Assembly: GCF_000247695.1 (NCBI RefSeq)
Contig: NW_004624747.1
Coordinates: forward strand, 5,085,474 to 5,149,473
Reading direction: 5' to 3'
DNA from: Heterocephalus glaber
Lineage: Eukaryota > Chordata > Mammalia > Rodentia > Bathyergidae
DNA length: 64,000 nucleotides
The translations under genes and the position numbers were made by a program. Each line of letters begins with the position of its first letter. Position 1 is the first letter of the stretch. Shown in pieces: positions 10,046 to 21,300 of the stretch. Under the pieces are notes generated by a model. It saw nothing but the letters and a program-made list of their open reading frames with translations, was not told where the DNA came from and ran no database searches.

Positions 10046-12330
10046 AAACCATCTTCCTAAGTTTCTGTATTGTTTTATCTGTATCTGCTATAGAGTCACC
10101 AACCATGTCTTTCATTATGGTCACAATCTCTGCAGTTATCTGAGAAACTATTCCTGCTTTGATTTTTTTCTAGAGCCTCATTCATCTGCTTTGTTGCTTC
10201 CACTGTTACCACTTCTGAGCGTCCAGGTGGGTGGGTTTCAAATGGTTCCACCCCATTGCCCCCTGGGTTTGCCTTTGATGAGCTGGAAGTTGGTGATGGA
10301 ATCTTGCTTAAGTGTCTTCTCATTTTCTTTTTAATTTTTTAAGTTTAATTCCCAGGTTGATGCTTGTAAATTGCTTATGGCAGGTAGCTTTATGGCTTCT
10401 ACTTAGAACCCTTAGGAAATGACTATTTCTTGGAGATGTCTTCCAGATATAGCTGGCTTTTGGGTTTTGAGTCTGTTGCAAGATCCTACCATGTTCAATT
10501 TATTGGGGATGAAAAGTTGCTGCCTATTGGGCCTAGCCCCTGGTTCTTTGGCACTGGCCTGTACTACTGTTTATGATCCTTAGGCAATCTCAGTCTTGGC
10601 ACACCAGATAGAACAACTGATTAGAACAGCTATGTTACCTTGACTAAAGTAGTACAATCAGCAACACGGTAGCATCAAATACAGCCTAAAAAATGACAAA
10701 CTGTGATAACTATAAATTTGCCACCTTTAATCATATGAACTAGATTTGTGGTTATATCACAGGATCTACAAAAACCATAAAATTGTATACAGTAAATATG
10801 CCCTCAGTATGGGGATTTTAGCCTCAGGGAAGAAAATTTAAATGATGTTAGGGTGGAAATGGAAAAAACAGAAGAGGAAGAGATTAGAAGCAAGGCTGGA
10901 GAACAAAGATTATGCAAAGTTTGAAAAACTGGTGAAGACAGAGAATGAAATAAAAACAATAAAAAACAATGGGGGCTGGGGATTTAGCCCATTGGTTCCA
11001 GCGCCTTCCTCGCAAGCGTAAGGTCCCGAGTTCAATCCCCGGTACCAAAAAAACCAATGTTCACACAAAAACAAGAACAAACAAAAACAAGAAAAGAAAT
11101 GAAAAAAATGAGAAGAAAAAGAGTGTAAAGGCATGTCTTTGCTGTCACTGGTAGATAAAGTGGACAGAGTCCAGATCCATGTTGATTAATCCCAACAACC
11201 CAGCCTTAGATTAATGTTGGAGCAGTGGATAATCCCAGCAAGCCTGCACTTTAGTTCTGAAGCTCAGGCTGTTTTCTGGCTGTGAGGCTGGAACCCATTT
11301 TGTTCACCCTCCAACACCCTGTGTGCCTCTTACCAGCTTGAACCTGGCTCCTTGACTGACCTCCTGCTGACTTGAACTCAGTTCTGCCTCACACTGATGG
11401 AGCCAGCCTCCGGCCACTCAGTTCAGAGCTCAGTTGGCCTCTCTCCAAGATGGCTACCAGCCAATCACCCTCTCCTGGGGATGCATCTGAACCCAGATAA
11501 CTCACCAGCCACTGCAGTCCAGTGCATCCTCTGCTCCATTCCACTGGTGCATTCTCCATGCAAACCTCTGGGGTTTCCCAGTAGTCACTGCATCTCTGCA
11601 GATTTGAGCTGCCCTTCCTACACAGTGAGTCAGGGCTCAGGACAAAAGCATCGATTATTATCTCCTTTGTTGAAGTATCTCTCCTCTCTCTCCCTGTGGG
11701 CTTCAATTCTCAATTCAGATCCTTACTAGTTCCTGGGGACCCACTTCCCTCCTTCTCTTCCTCACATTGCTATATTCCACCATCTGGACACCAAATCTTA
11801 AAGAATTTGTTTCCTTGCTGTTAACTACTCTACCATTTTCTCAGAAGTCCTTATAACAAAATTTTAACTACCTGTTTTGTGTAAGAGATTAATCAGCCCT
11901 GAAAGAGATCTAGAACCGTAAGATACTTAATGTTTATTTGGGGAAATATTTGAATACCAATAAGCAAAACTTTAAGTTCCCACTTGCTGCATGTTTACTG
12001 CATGTTGCTTATACATGCACTATGTTCAGTACTTTGTATGATTCCTTCAAGTTAAACTCAATTTGACTCTTCATAGATGAAGAAACAAGTTGCTAAAAGG
12101 TACACGTCAAGCCCAAATCCAGGCCTGTCTGCAAATCCTGTGCTCTTAGGGAGGCTAAATTCACCAAGATTAAGTACCAGTTGAGCAGGTTAAACAATTT
12201 TTACCCAAGATGTCAGTTACTAGGGCTTACACCATGCCGTGCATGGCAGGGTTTGATTTCAGTTCCTATTTCTAAAGCCTGTATACACAGCTTCACTAGG
12301 CCTAGGGAGGAATAATTCCCAGGAACATAA
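10046..12330. other. Intergenic stretch, mostly unassigned; possible L1 5' region
   Basis: No gene is recognised. One clear ID (+) lies at 10972-11052. From 11160 to 11800 the GC content rises and antisense TCTCCAAGATGGC-type sequence appears. On the minus strand, 10323-10096 gives a short open frame without recognised homology. The stretch could be an L1 5' UTR/ORF1 segment on the minus strand, but I could not establish this. Confidence 0.35.
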
Positions 12331-12544
12331 AACAAATAGAAAGATCTCAGAGAAGAAGAGGATTAGAATCCAAACAAACAAAAATTAAAAACAAAAACAA
12401 TCCAAACAAGCAGAGAGAAGCTGTGGCATATGTCCCCACGACCACCCCCAGTTTGATGATTTCCTAGAGGACCTCACAGTACTTGGTATATAATCCTCAT
12501 GTGTGTGATTATAGCAAAATGATACACAAAAAAGCAAAAGGAAA

Positions 12545-13108
12545 GGCCTCAAGAGCCTAAGGCAGAAGGATAGCCTTGAGTTCAAGGCCTGCCTGGGATA
12601 CACAGTGAGACCCTGTCTCATAAAATGAGAAGGCATATGTCCCTTTGGGGGCATATATGATCCAAAGCATAATACCAGCCTCCATCTGCATCTTCTCATC
12701 TCAGTAGTATCAACTCGGTATTACAAGGACTCTTTCTGTTTTCTTTTTATGTAATGCTGGCAATCAAACTCAGGGCATTGCATGTGCACTCTACCACAGC
12801 CCTATATCCCCAGCCTATCACAAGGATATAATAAATTCTCCCTGTATCATACAGTACTTGCATTTATATATCTATATATATTGGTACCAGGGATCAAACT
12901 CAGGACCTTGGGCCTGCAAGGCAGGAGCAGTGCCACTGAGCTAAATCCTGGGCCCTTGCGTTTTATTTTAATTGAGACTGAGTCTCACTATAGTTCAGGC
13001 TTGCCTTAAACTCATTATGTAGTTCATCTGGCCATGAACTCAAGGCCATCCTCCTGTCACCTCCTAGCTCAGCCTCCTGAGTGCTGTGATTACAGGCATG
13101 CACCACCA
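12545..13108. repeat. SINE cluster
   Basis: B1 tail (+) 12545-12635, decayed ID (-) 12735-12818, ID (-) 12880-12956, B1 (-) 12960-13108. Confidence 0.8.
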
Positions 13109-13290
13109 CATCTTTATGAATTTTAAAATCAGTTTGTCAATTTCTGCAAAAGTCAGCTGGAATTCTGATAAGGATTGCATTGAATCTATAGATCTTTGTG
13201 CCCGTATTCAACATTAAAACATTAAGTCTTTAGATCCATGAACATTGGCTATTTTATTGCACTCATCTTTCTCCATTTTTGTCACTTCGC
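13107..13290 (-). mobile_element. Old L1 (L1M-type) ORF2 fragment
   Basis: The plus strand AATTTCTGCAAAAGTCAGCT and GGATTGCATTGAATCTATAG is the familiar antisense of the L1 ORF2 3' portion. Confidence 0.75.
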
Positions 13291-13329
13291 TATAAACAAT
13301 TGAGTCAGTTTTTCTGTTTCTAGGACAAA

Positions 13330-13920
13330 ATACTTGACACACAAGTTAAAGGAGGAAAGATTTATTCGTACATTTTAGGTATACAATACATTTACATAAA
13401 CTTTCTTTTGGTATCAGGAATTGAACTCGGGACCTTGTGCTTTCAACGCCGGTGCTAGAACCACTGAGCTAAATCCCCAGCAAAGAGGAAAGATTTACAG
13501 TGAACCCTTGACTTAGGAACTTGATAGGTTCCCAAGGGCTGGTTGTAACTAAATCAATATAATCTGGATGTTTACCTGGGTACAGGCTATAGAAAACAAG
13601 AGGCAGATGAATCTTCCATTAATCTAATTAACCCAGATTCTTCATGGCAGGCTGGTTTTAACTTGAGGATCCACTGTATTTTGGCTTATAGTTTCAGAGG
13701 TTTCAGTTCATAGTTAAGGCATAGTAGAGACAAAAGGCAGAAACATCATAGTAGAGGAAAGCTGTTCAACCCATAGCCAGGAAGCAGAGAGGAGGGGAAG
13801 AGGCTGACAGGAAGGAGCCAAGGACCAGATACAGTATATTTCCAAGATCATATCCCCATGACTCACCCAGACACACTCCAAGTGTGCTTTATTAATGTTC
13901 TAGGCTTCTCTCAAACCAAC
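13330..13920. repeat. Interspersed repeat, same family as 4141-4520
   Basis: It contains GTTTCAGAGGTTTCAGTTCA and GCCAGGAAGCAGAGAGGAGG, matching the 4.1 kb copy in order. An ID (-) lies at 13395-13485; AGGAAAGATTTA occurs on both sides of the ID-containing segment. Confidence 0.55.
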
Positions 13921-13931
13921 CGAGTTGACAG

Positions 13932-14235
13932 TCAAGCATGGTGGAGCCCACCTATAATTCCTGTCCTCTGCAGGCTGAGGCAGGAGGATTGCTGCAAGTT
14001 CGAGGCCAGCTGGGCTATATAGTGAGTTTAAGGACTGTCTGCACTACATAGCAAGACCCAGTGTCAACCCTTCCCTCCAAAAAAACCCAAAATCTTTAAA
14101 GCAGAGGAGGAGTCTTGCATAGTGGTACATGCCTGTAATTCCAGAACTTGGGAGACTGAGGCAGGAGGATTGCAATTTCAACCCCATCCCGAGCAATTTA
14201 TTGACTTCATAAGACCCTGTTTCAAAATAAAAAAA
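13932..14235 (+). repeat. Two B1 SINEs in tandem
   Basis: B1 copies at 13932-14080 (full, with GAGGCCAGCTGGGCTATATA) and 14105-14235. A third, split B1 follows. Confidence 0.85.
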
Positions 14236-14965
14236 ACTGGGTGTGGTGTCCCAGCACTTGGGAGGCTGAGGCAGGAGGATTGCCATGAATTCATTGTCAA
14301 TATCAGAGAGCGATCAATCCTCCAACTGCCTAGAAAGGGGGATAGTGAAGGCTAAAGAGAAAAAAGATAATAGAGACTTGCATAATTTCAAAGTATATGG
14401 AGGGCCAGGAGGTCACTGCCTCAGAGTGGACAAAGACGAAGACTCTCTGAGCTGGCCATTATTTATTGCGTACACACAATAATTGGAGGGAGCGTCAGGT
14501 GACTTAGGGGGCATTGGTAATCCTATGTCAATTCGGATCTTATGCAGATGAAGATCCTAGGTTATGAGGTTCTTATGCTGAGGAGGACTATAAGGAGAGC
14601 ATTCTCACAATAAATAGTAGGTGGAATGAATTAAGTTGATAAGGAATTTGTCCTTCCCCAAGTGAAACCTTTCTCTTACTACTGGGTTCTCAAGGAAGCA
14701 GGATGTCTTGAGCTGATGCAATCCTGCCGTGATTGTCACAGCATCATGGGACCATTGACATTTTGGCTGTGACAGAAGACAAAAACAGAATTATGTCTTG
14801 ACATGCCATGGCTGGCCTGTAGGCAGGAAAACCAGGCCTAATCATAATTCAATTGTGAAATGATTTTTCCCCAAATTTGCTCCTGACACAGCAGCCTGGG
14901 TTACATAGTGAGTTCAAGGATAGCCAGAACTACATAGCGAGACCCTGTCTTAAATAAACAAACAA
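14236..14965 (+). repeat. B1 SINE split by an LTR
   Basis: The left part (14236-14294) ends at GGATTGCCATGAATTCA. The right part (14889-14965) resumes at CAGCCTGGGTTACATAGTG. The LTR lies between them, so it is the younger insertion. Confidence 0.7.
14295..14888 (-). mobile_element. Solo LTR, same family as 5243-5803
   Basis: The right half (GTCACAGCATCATGGGACCA, ATTATGTCTTGACATGCCAT, GGCCTGTAGGCAG) aligns with 5640-5800. It ends CTCCTGACA, equivalent to a TGTCAGGAG LTR start on the minus strand. A minus-strand AATAAA lies at 14467-14462. No clear target duplication is visible. Confidence 0.65.
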
Positions 14966-14976
14966 ACATTAAAAGG

Positions 14977-15471
14977 GCTGAGGACATAGCTCAGTGCAAA
15001 GGCCCTGGTTTCAATCATCATTTATAAGTATATATATAGCAGTCTCATGATCCATTACCTTCCAAAAGCCCTACCTCTGAACACATGAGACTTTGGGGAG
15101 ATATTTTTTAAAAGTGTTTGTTAGAGGGCCAGGGATTTAGCTCAGTGGCACCTCACATGCCTCGAAAGCACAAAGTCCTGAGTTCGATCCCCAGTACTGG
15201 GGGGAAAACAAAGTGTTCATTAGAAATGAACACTAGCTGGACATGGTGGTGCACTCCTGTAAACCCAGCACTCTGGGAGGCTGAAGCAGGAGGACAGTGA
15301 GTTCAAGTCCCCAAAAATAAAAATAAATAAATAAAATTTTTTAAAAAGTGTGCAACTGGCCTTGTAACAAGTGTCTCAAAATTTTTTTTAAAAAAAAGGG
15401 CTGGGGATTTAGCTCAGTGGTTCTGGTGCCTGCCTCGCAAGCACAAGGACCCGAGTTTGATCCCCGGTACC
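14977..15471 (+). repeat. SINE cluster before assembly gap
   Basis: Decayed ID 14977-15030, fragment of the unnamed repeat 15045-15110, ID 15128-15205, B1 15236-15335, ID 15398-15471. The last ID breaks off at GGTACC, exactly where its A-tail should begin. Confidence 0.8.
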
Positions 15472-15771
15472 NNNNNNNNNNNNNNNNNNNNNNNNNNNNN
15501 NNNNNNNNNNNNNNNNNNNNNNNNNNNNNNNNNNNNNNNNNNNNNNNNNNNNNNNNNNNNNNNNNNNNNNNNNNNNNNNNNNNNNNNNNNNNNNNNNNNN
15601 NNNNNNNNNNNNNNNNNNNNNNNNNNNNNNNNNNNNNNNNNNNNNNNNNNNNNNNNNNNNNNNNNNNNNNNNNNNNNNNNNNNNNNNNNNNNNNNNNNNN
15701 NNNNNNNNNNNNNNNNNNNNNNNNNNNNNNNNNNNNNNNNNNNNNNNNNNNNNNNNNNNNNNNNNNNNNNN
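15472..15771. other. Assembly gap (300 N)
   Basis: Exactly 300 unknown bases. The gap starts at the A-tail of an ID SINE, so it probably reflects failure to assemble a repeat or homopolymer. The true length is unknown. Confidence 0.99.
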
Positions 15772-15944
15772 CAAAGTTCTGCAGAGATTTAAGTAATTGG
15801 GCAAAGACTTAGTTTGGAAACACCTTTATAATATATAACATATATATATTATATATTTCCAGTGTACATCCCTTTTATCCTTACACACTTTTTTCATCCC
15901 TGAAGCCAGAATATGTATGTTCTGAGAACAAATGCTGCTTTTGT

Positions 15945-17080
15945 TTTTGTTTTTTTTAGCAAAACATTTATTGATACATTTTAGACGAGATTGGGCACGT
16001 TCAGGGTGGTATGGCCGTAGACTTTTTTTTTTAACATATTGATTTTTAACATATTTATCTTTTTTGTGTGTGTGGTACTGGGGATCAAACTCGGGTCCTT
16101 GTGCTTGCGGGGCAGGCGGCAGAACCACTGAGCTAAATCCGGCCCTTGGTACATTTCAGATATACATAATGATAACATTCATCATAGAGAATTTGCACCA
16201 GTACATGACATATCTTGCTTCTGTTTTCCCCCATTCCCACCCCTTATTTATAAAAGCTTTGTTTCCAGTTTCCAGTTTTTCCTTCTATTTTCTCTTCTTT
16301 TTTCTTGTCCATTCTTTTCTTTCCCCCTCCCCTTTTCCTTGTTCCCCTTCTCATGTGAACATTTTCTTCCCATTTCCCAATACCTATTATTCATTTTAGT
16401 CCTTATTTCCACTTTTGGTTTTTCACAGCAGAGTAACAATGCGATATTTATTTATTTTTGGTACCGGGGATTGAATTCAGGACCTTGCGCTTTCGAGGCA
16501 GGCACCAGAACCACTGAGCTAAATCCCTGGCCCACAATACAGTATTTAAACTTGTGTCTATGTGTCTTATTTATTTCACTTAAGAGTAAGGTCTCAAGGT
16601 GCATCCATTTGGCTAGAAATGTCTCAAGCTTAACCTTTATGGAAGAGTAGTACTTCATTGTATAAAAAAAACCCCAAAAACACATCTTTATCCATTCATC
16701 AGGAAATGGGCATTTGGGCTGTTTCCAAGATTTAGCTACTATAAGCTGTGCTGCTATAAATATGAGTGTGCATATATCACTGTGGTATGATGCTTTTAAT
16801 TCTTCCAGGAAGATACCAAGAAGAGGAATAGCTGGGTCAAATGGAACCTCCAGATTTAGTTTTTTGAAGAATCTCCACACTGATTTCCACACTGATTACA
16901 CCAGTCTGCACTCCCAGCAGCGGTGGAGAAGGGTTCTTTTTTCCCCACAGCCCCTCCAGCATTTGTTATTGGTTGATTTCTTGATAACAGCCCTTCTTTC
17001 TGGAGTGAGATGGAATCTCAGCATTGTTTTAATTTGCATCTCTTGAATGACCAGTGATGTTGAACGTTTTTCTATATTTA
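15945..17080 (-). mobile_element. L1 3' end (ORF2 C-terminus and 3' UTR)
   Basis: The minus strand reads an L1 ORF2 C-terminal region: [20 protein letters not shown], then [12 protein letters not shown] and MKYYSSIK. It then runs into a 3' UTR and oligo-T at 15950. ID SINEs (-) at 16066-16146 and 16455-16534 interrupt it. A second copy, on the plus strand, is at 25090-25895. Confidence 0.85.
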
Positions 17081-17239
17081 TTTGCTGTTTTTACCTTTTC
17101 ATCTGAGAAGTGTCCACATGCTCTTTGGAATGTCAGCAGCAAGATCTGAACCTAGGTGTTTCACTATTCACCAAGTCTTTGACAGCAATGGATCTTTTTC
17201 TCCTCCCACCTCCCTCCTCCTCCTCTTCTTTGTTGTTTT

Positions 17240-17768
17240 GTTTTGTTTTGTACTGGGCATTGACCCTGAGGCTTTCACACAGTGCTACACAGCCTGGAAG
17301 GCTTTTCTGCAAGTACCTCTCTCACAAGCACTCAGGTCTTTACTGTACTGATCCTCTATACTGTTCCCTTAAGGCATCACTAACTTCATTAAAACACAAA
17401 AGGAATTGACAGCTGATATGCACTGAGTGTGTATTTGCTCTATCCAGTATTTTAAGGCTCTAGATATTTTATTTATTTATATTTTTGTGGTGATTAGGGA
17501 TAGAAACCAGAGCCCTGGTGCATGCTGAGCCTGCAACCAATCACTGAGGTCCACTAGCTCTAGATTTTTTAAAAATCCCCCTCCCCCAACTGGGGATTGA
17601 CCCCAAGGCCTTCGCACGATGTTACACCCAGAGCCCCTCTCCCTTTTCAATTTTTTACTTTGAGACAGGGTCTCGATAAATTGCCCAAGCTGCGTTGGAA
17701 CTTGCAATCTTCCTGCTTCAGCTTCCCAAATTGCTGGATTACAGGCGTGCACCACCACGTCCGGCAAG
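17240..17768 (-). repeat. Decayed ID and B1 SINEs
   Basis: Old ID copies at 17240-17330, 17478-17560 and 17580-17640, then B1 at 17650-17768 ending GTGCACCACCACGTCCGGC. Confidence 0.7.
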
Positions 17769-18059
17769 TTCCAATTCATTTACTCTTCACATCAAACCTA
17801 TGAAGATAGGTAGTTATTATCCCGTTTTACTACGGAAACTGCAGTGCCGAGGTTCCGGAATTTGAGGACTGGGACTCCAACCTTGGGCCATCTCGAGGGC
17901 CCCCCTAGGCTACTCTCCTGCAAGTTCGGTCACGGGGCAGCCATGCTGTTTGTAGTCTGCAAGAACCGCAACTCCCAGTACCCCTCTCGGCGACGGCTCT
18001 CCACACAACAAATCCCGGCGTGCCCCTGGGCGGCCCGGGGTGGAGGGTTCTAGAAGGCG

Positions 18060-18067
18060 TGACGTGG
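18060..18067 (+). promoter_or_regulatory. CCDC117: UPRE core TGACGTGG (XBP1s/ATF6-type site)
   Basis: A perfect TGACGTGG lies 115 bases upstream of the CCDC117 ATG, inside the CpG island. This core is the unfolded-protein response element bound by spliced XBP1; it also resembles a CRE/ATF site. Occupancy is inference. Confidence 0.6.
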
Positions 18068-18181
18068 GGTCGGAACGGGCTCGGAGGCGGGCGCCTCTTG
18101 GCAGTAGGTGTGGCGGTAGCTGCCAGGCCTGGGGGCGCGGACGGTCGGGATTGCGGTCGTACCCTGCTCCTCTCTCCCGCC

Positions 18182-18363
18182 ATGGCCGCACTCGGCCGGC
18201 CTTTTAGCGGCCTCCCCTTGAGCGGCAGCTCGGACTTTCTACAGCCACCTCCGGCCTTCCCGGGCCGGGCCTTTCCTCCGGGAGCCCACGGCCCGGAGCT
18301 TGCCCCGCGGCCGGGACCCCGCGCCGCCCCGAGCAGCCCGGGCGGGAGTACGGCGCTCGGACG
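18182..18363 (+). CDS. CCDC117: CCDC117 coding exon 1
   Basis: The start ATG is in CCGCCATGG context (strong Kozak). It encodes MAALGRPFSGLPLSGSSDF and a Gly/Pro/Ala-rich stretch. The donor is CGGTGAGG, with a split Arg codon. Confidence 0.94.
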
Positions 18364-21300
18364 GTGAGGAGCCCGGCGGCGGGGGCGGGCGGGCGCGTTG
18401 ATCCTCCTCGCCATCCTCCGCGGGAGGCTTCGCAGCCTGGCTTGCTGATGAGGACCTTGTTTCCCAGAGACGTTAACTGTAAATCTGCCGAGGTCGTACA
18501 GCCCAGAGTCCGGGTCCACCTCCCCTCAGCCCGGCTGCGCCCCGGGGAAGTAAGGCTTTTCCAATTGGAACGCGGGCGACTGGAGCCGGAGCGATGCCGG
18601 GCTAGCACACGCGCGCTCACCTTCCAGACCGCGGCGCGGCCGCTGCTAGTAACAACTTTGAGCGCCTCTCGGACACTCGGTTTCCTCCTCGGCAGTGTGG
18701 GGACAGTAATGGGTCCTCGCAGTGAGATCACGGAAAGAGGGCTTCGCACAGTGCGTGCACCGAATGCATTTATCCCACAGTGGTTTTCCCTTGTTTACTT
18801 CCCATTATATTGACAAAGTGACAAGATTTGACTGCAGTGTTTGTAGTTTTGGTGATGTCGGGACTACTCAACATTACTTGACTGACCTTGTGACCTGTAT
18901 CCATCCCACTCGGCCTGGAAAGAAAAATTCGGTGTGGGGTGGGTGAGCCAGGTTTGCAAGAAAAGATGCTGAAAGCTCAAACTGAAATACATTTCTTAAT
19001 TGACTGATGTCTGTTTATTTCAACAGTGTTTCCGTTCACTCTAAAAAGCACAAGCGAGAAGAGGATGATGATGAGTAAGTCACCTGGCACATTTATTCAC
19101 TTCATATTCACTGGTTGTTCTTGGTCTCCTTTTTAAAAAAACAAAACAAATATCCTTTATAGCTCAGGCTACCCTGAAAATCAGGATCCCTCTTCTGTCT
19201 CAGCCTCCTGGGTACTGGAATTTAGGTCCATGTTTGGCTACACTGTTAATTTAATATGTACACAGTATCTTAAAGTATTTAAATGAAAAGTTATAAAACA
19301 GGTGTGTTTCAGGAAGGAGGCATAAAAAACATTGGTTGCGTTTTATGAAGGTAAAGAAGATGGCTGATGAATGGATAAAGAAAATGTAGTTTTTTGGTTT
19401 TTGAGATAGGGTCTAGCCTGTGTAGTTCAGGCTGGCCTTGAACTCACTTTGTAGTACAAGCTGACCTCAAACTCAAGGCTGTCCTTGAGTTTCAAGGCTG
19501 AAAATGTATTTGTACACAGTGGAGTACTACTGTGCCATAAAGACAAATGTGAGGCATTCATAGGTAAATGGATGAAACCTGAGAACATAATGTTAAGTGA
19601 AATAAGTCAGACCTAGGCTTAAATATCACACGGTTTCTCTTACATGAGAAACTAAAAATATATAAAAATATATATGTGGACAAAGGAAACTAGAAGATAG
19701 ATAACTAGGAAGTAGGGAGAAATTCAAATAACTCCGCAAATTATTCTGTTTCAAAAATATTTTAAGATAAATAAAATATTTTAAGATAAGTGTTAATTTG
19801 TCATTTGTACTACTAGTTTCCTTTGTTCATTGTTAGGAAAGTTTTGTTCTTTGTTTCTTCTGGTTTTTTTTTTTTTGGTACTGAGGATCGAACTCTGATC
19901 CTTGCACTTGCAAGGCAGGCGGTGGAACCACTGAGCTAAATCCCCAGCCCCTTTGTTTCTTCTTTGTAAGAAAATCTTTTTTTTTTTTTATGATTTGTGC
20001 TGAGTAACATTTTGACCATTCTGGTTTTGGGGGGTTTTTTTGGTACCAGGGATTGAACTCCGGTCCTTGTGCTTGCGCAGCAGGTGGCGAAACCACTGAG
20101 CTAAATCCCCAGCCCTTGGCCATTTTTATAAGGGCATGATACACAGTATATTAACCATTGTTTTAATCTTATTTTGTTATGAAATTTGGGGTTTTTTATA
20201 GATGTAAGAAGTTTTGTGGGGTTTTTTTGGTACCGGGGATTGAACTCGATTGACCTTGTGCTTATGTGGCAGGCACCGGAACCCCTAAGCAAAATCCCCG
20301 GCCCCATGATAAGTTTTATATATTTCTTCTTTTGAAATATCTGCTTGTATTACATTATTTATTTATTTATTTATTTATTTTTTAGACAGGGTCTTGCTAT
20401 ATAGTTCGGGCTGGCTCCAAACTCACTATATAGCCCAGGCCAGCCTTGAACTCAAGGTGATCCTCCTGCCTCAGCCTCCCAAGTGCTGGGATAACAGGTG
20501 TGGGCAACCACACCCAGCTTAAAAAAAAATTTTTTTTGAAGACTAGTGTGAGGGGAACTTCTTGATCAATTCTAATATATGATACTATGTTAATGTTATC
20601 ATAGACACAATGTAAAAGAACCAAAGGATACATATTGAAAAGTCTTATGAGCTACCTCTCATTGCTCTTCCCCAGAGGCAACTGTGTTACCTTTCTCTTT
20701 TTCCTTCTGTGGAAGATAATGTAAAAACTTACGAGTTTATAATTGTATGTGCCTCTGGTTTTTACAAGTGTTGAGAGATACTGTTTACTGTGCAACACGT
20801 ATATCTTTCATTTTATTCTCCTGTAGCTTGTTCTATATCAATGCATAGTATTCTACCTGATTTCTTTGTCAATAGTCAAATGAAATTCTGTTGCAGGGCT
20901 AAGTACAGTCAGTCTCCTATTAATGGATTTCTAAAGTTACTTTTAATCTTTTGCTCTTATGTACAAGACTCATGACTATTACTTTGAAGTTCTTTGTATA
21001 TTTGCAAGTAGATGAGTGGATTCCTTGATGAGGAATTAATCGGGTTTTAAAGCATGTGCATTTTAAACGAGTTGTTGCCAATTTATACTCCTTATTGACT
21101 CTGGGAATTTGTTTCTCTATTTTCTATCAGAGCTGTGTTTTTGAACCTTTTTTTTTTTTTTTTTGGTACCGGGGATCGAAGTCAGGACCTTGCGCTTGCA
21201 AGGCAGGCAGCGGAACCACTGAGCTAAATTCCCGGCCCTTGAATTTTTTGATTGCTAGTTAACTGGTAGGTGAAAATTTGTATCTTACGGACAGGCAGAA

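Larger units (their letters stand above)
17840..18720 (+). promoter_or_regulatory. CCDC117: CpG island promoter of CCDC117
   Basis: Dense CpG, GC-rich sequence surrounds the CCDC117 start codon and exon 1. No TATA box is evident. The motif GCAACTCCCAG (17968-17978) resembles the ZNF143 class common in housekeeping promoters. A UPRE core lies at 18060-18067. The transcription start is not identifiable from sequence alone. Confidence 0.8.

Noticed and set aside
15348..15812. Open frames of 110-154 codons spanning the gap
   Set aside because: They are open only because N bases do not make stop codons.
16452..16892. 146-codon minus-strand open frame
   Set aside because: It is the L1 ORF2 C-terminus fused by chance to an ID SINE.
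17905..18749. Long minus-strand open frames over CCDC117 exon 1
   Set aside because: They are shadows in GC-rich CpG-island sequence with few stop codons; no homology or splice logic.
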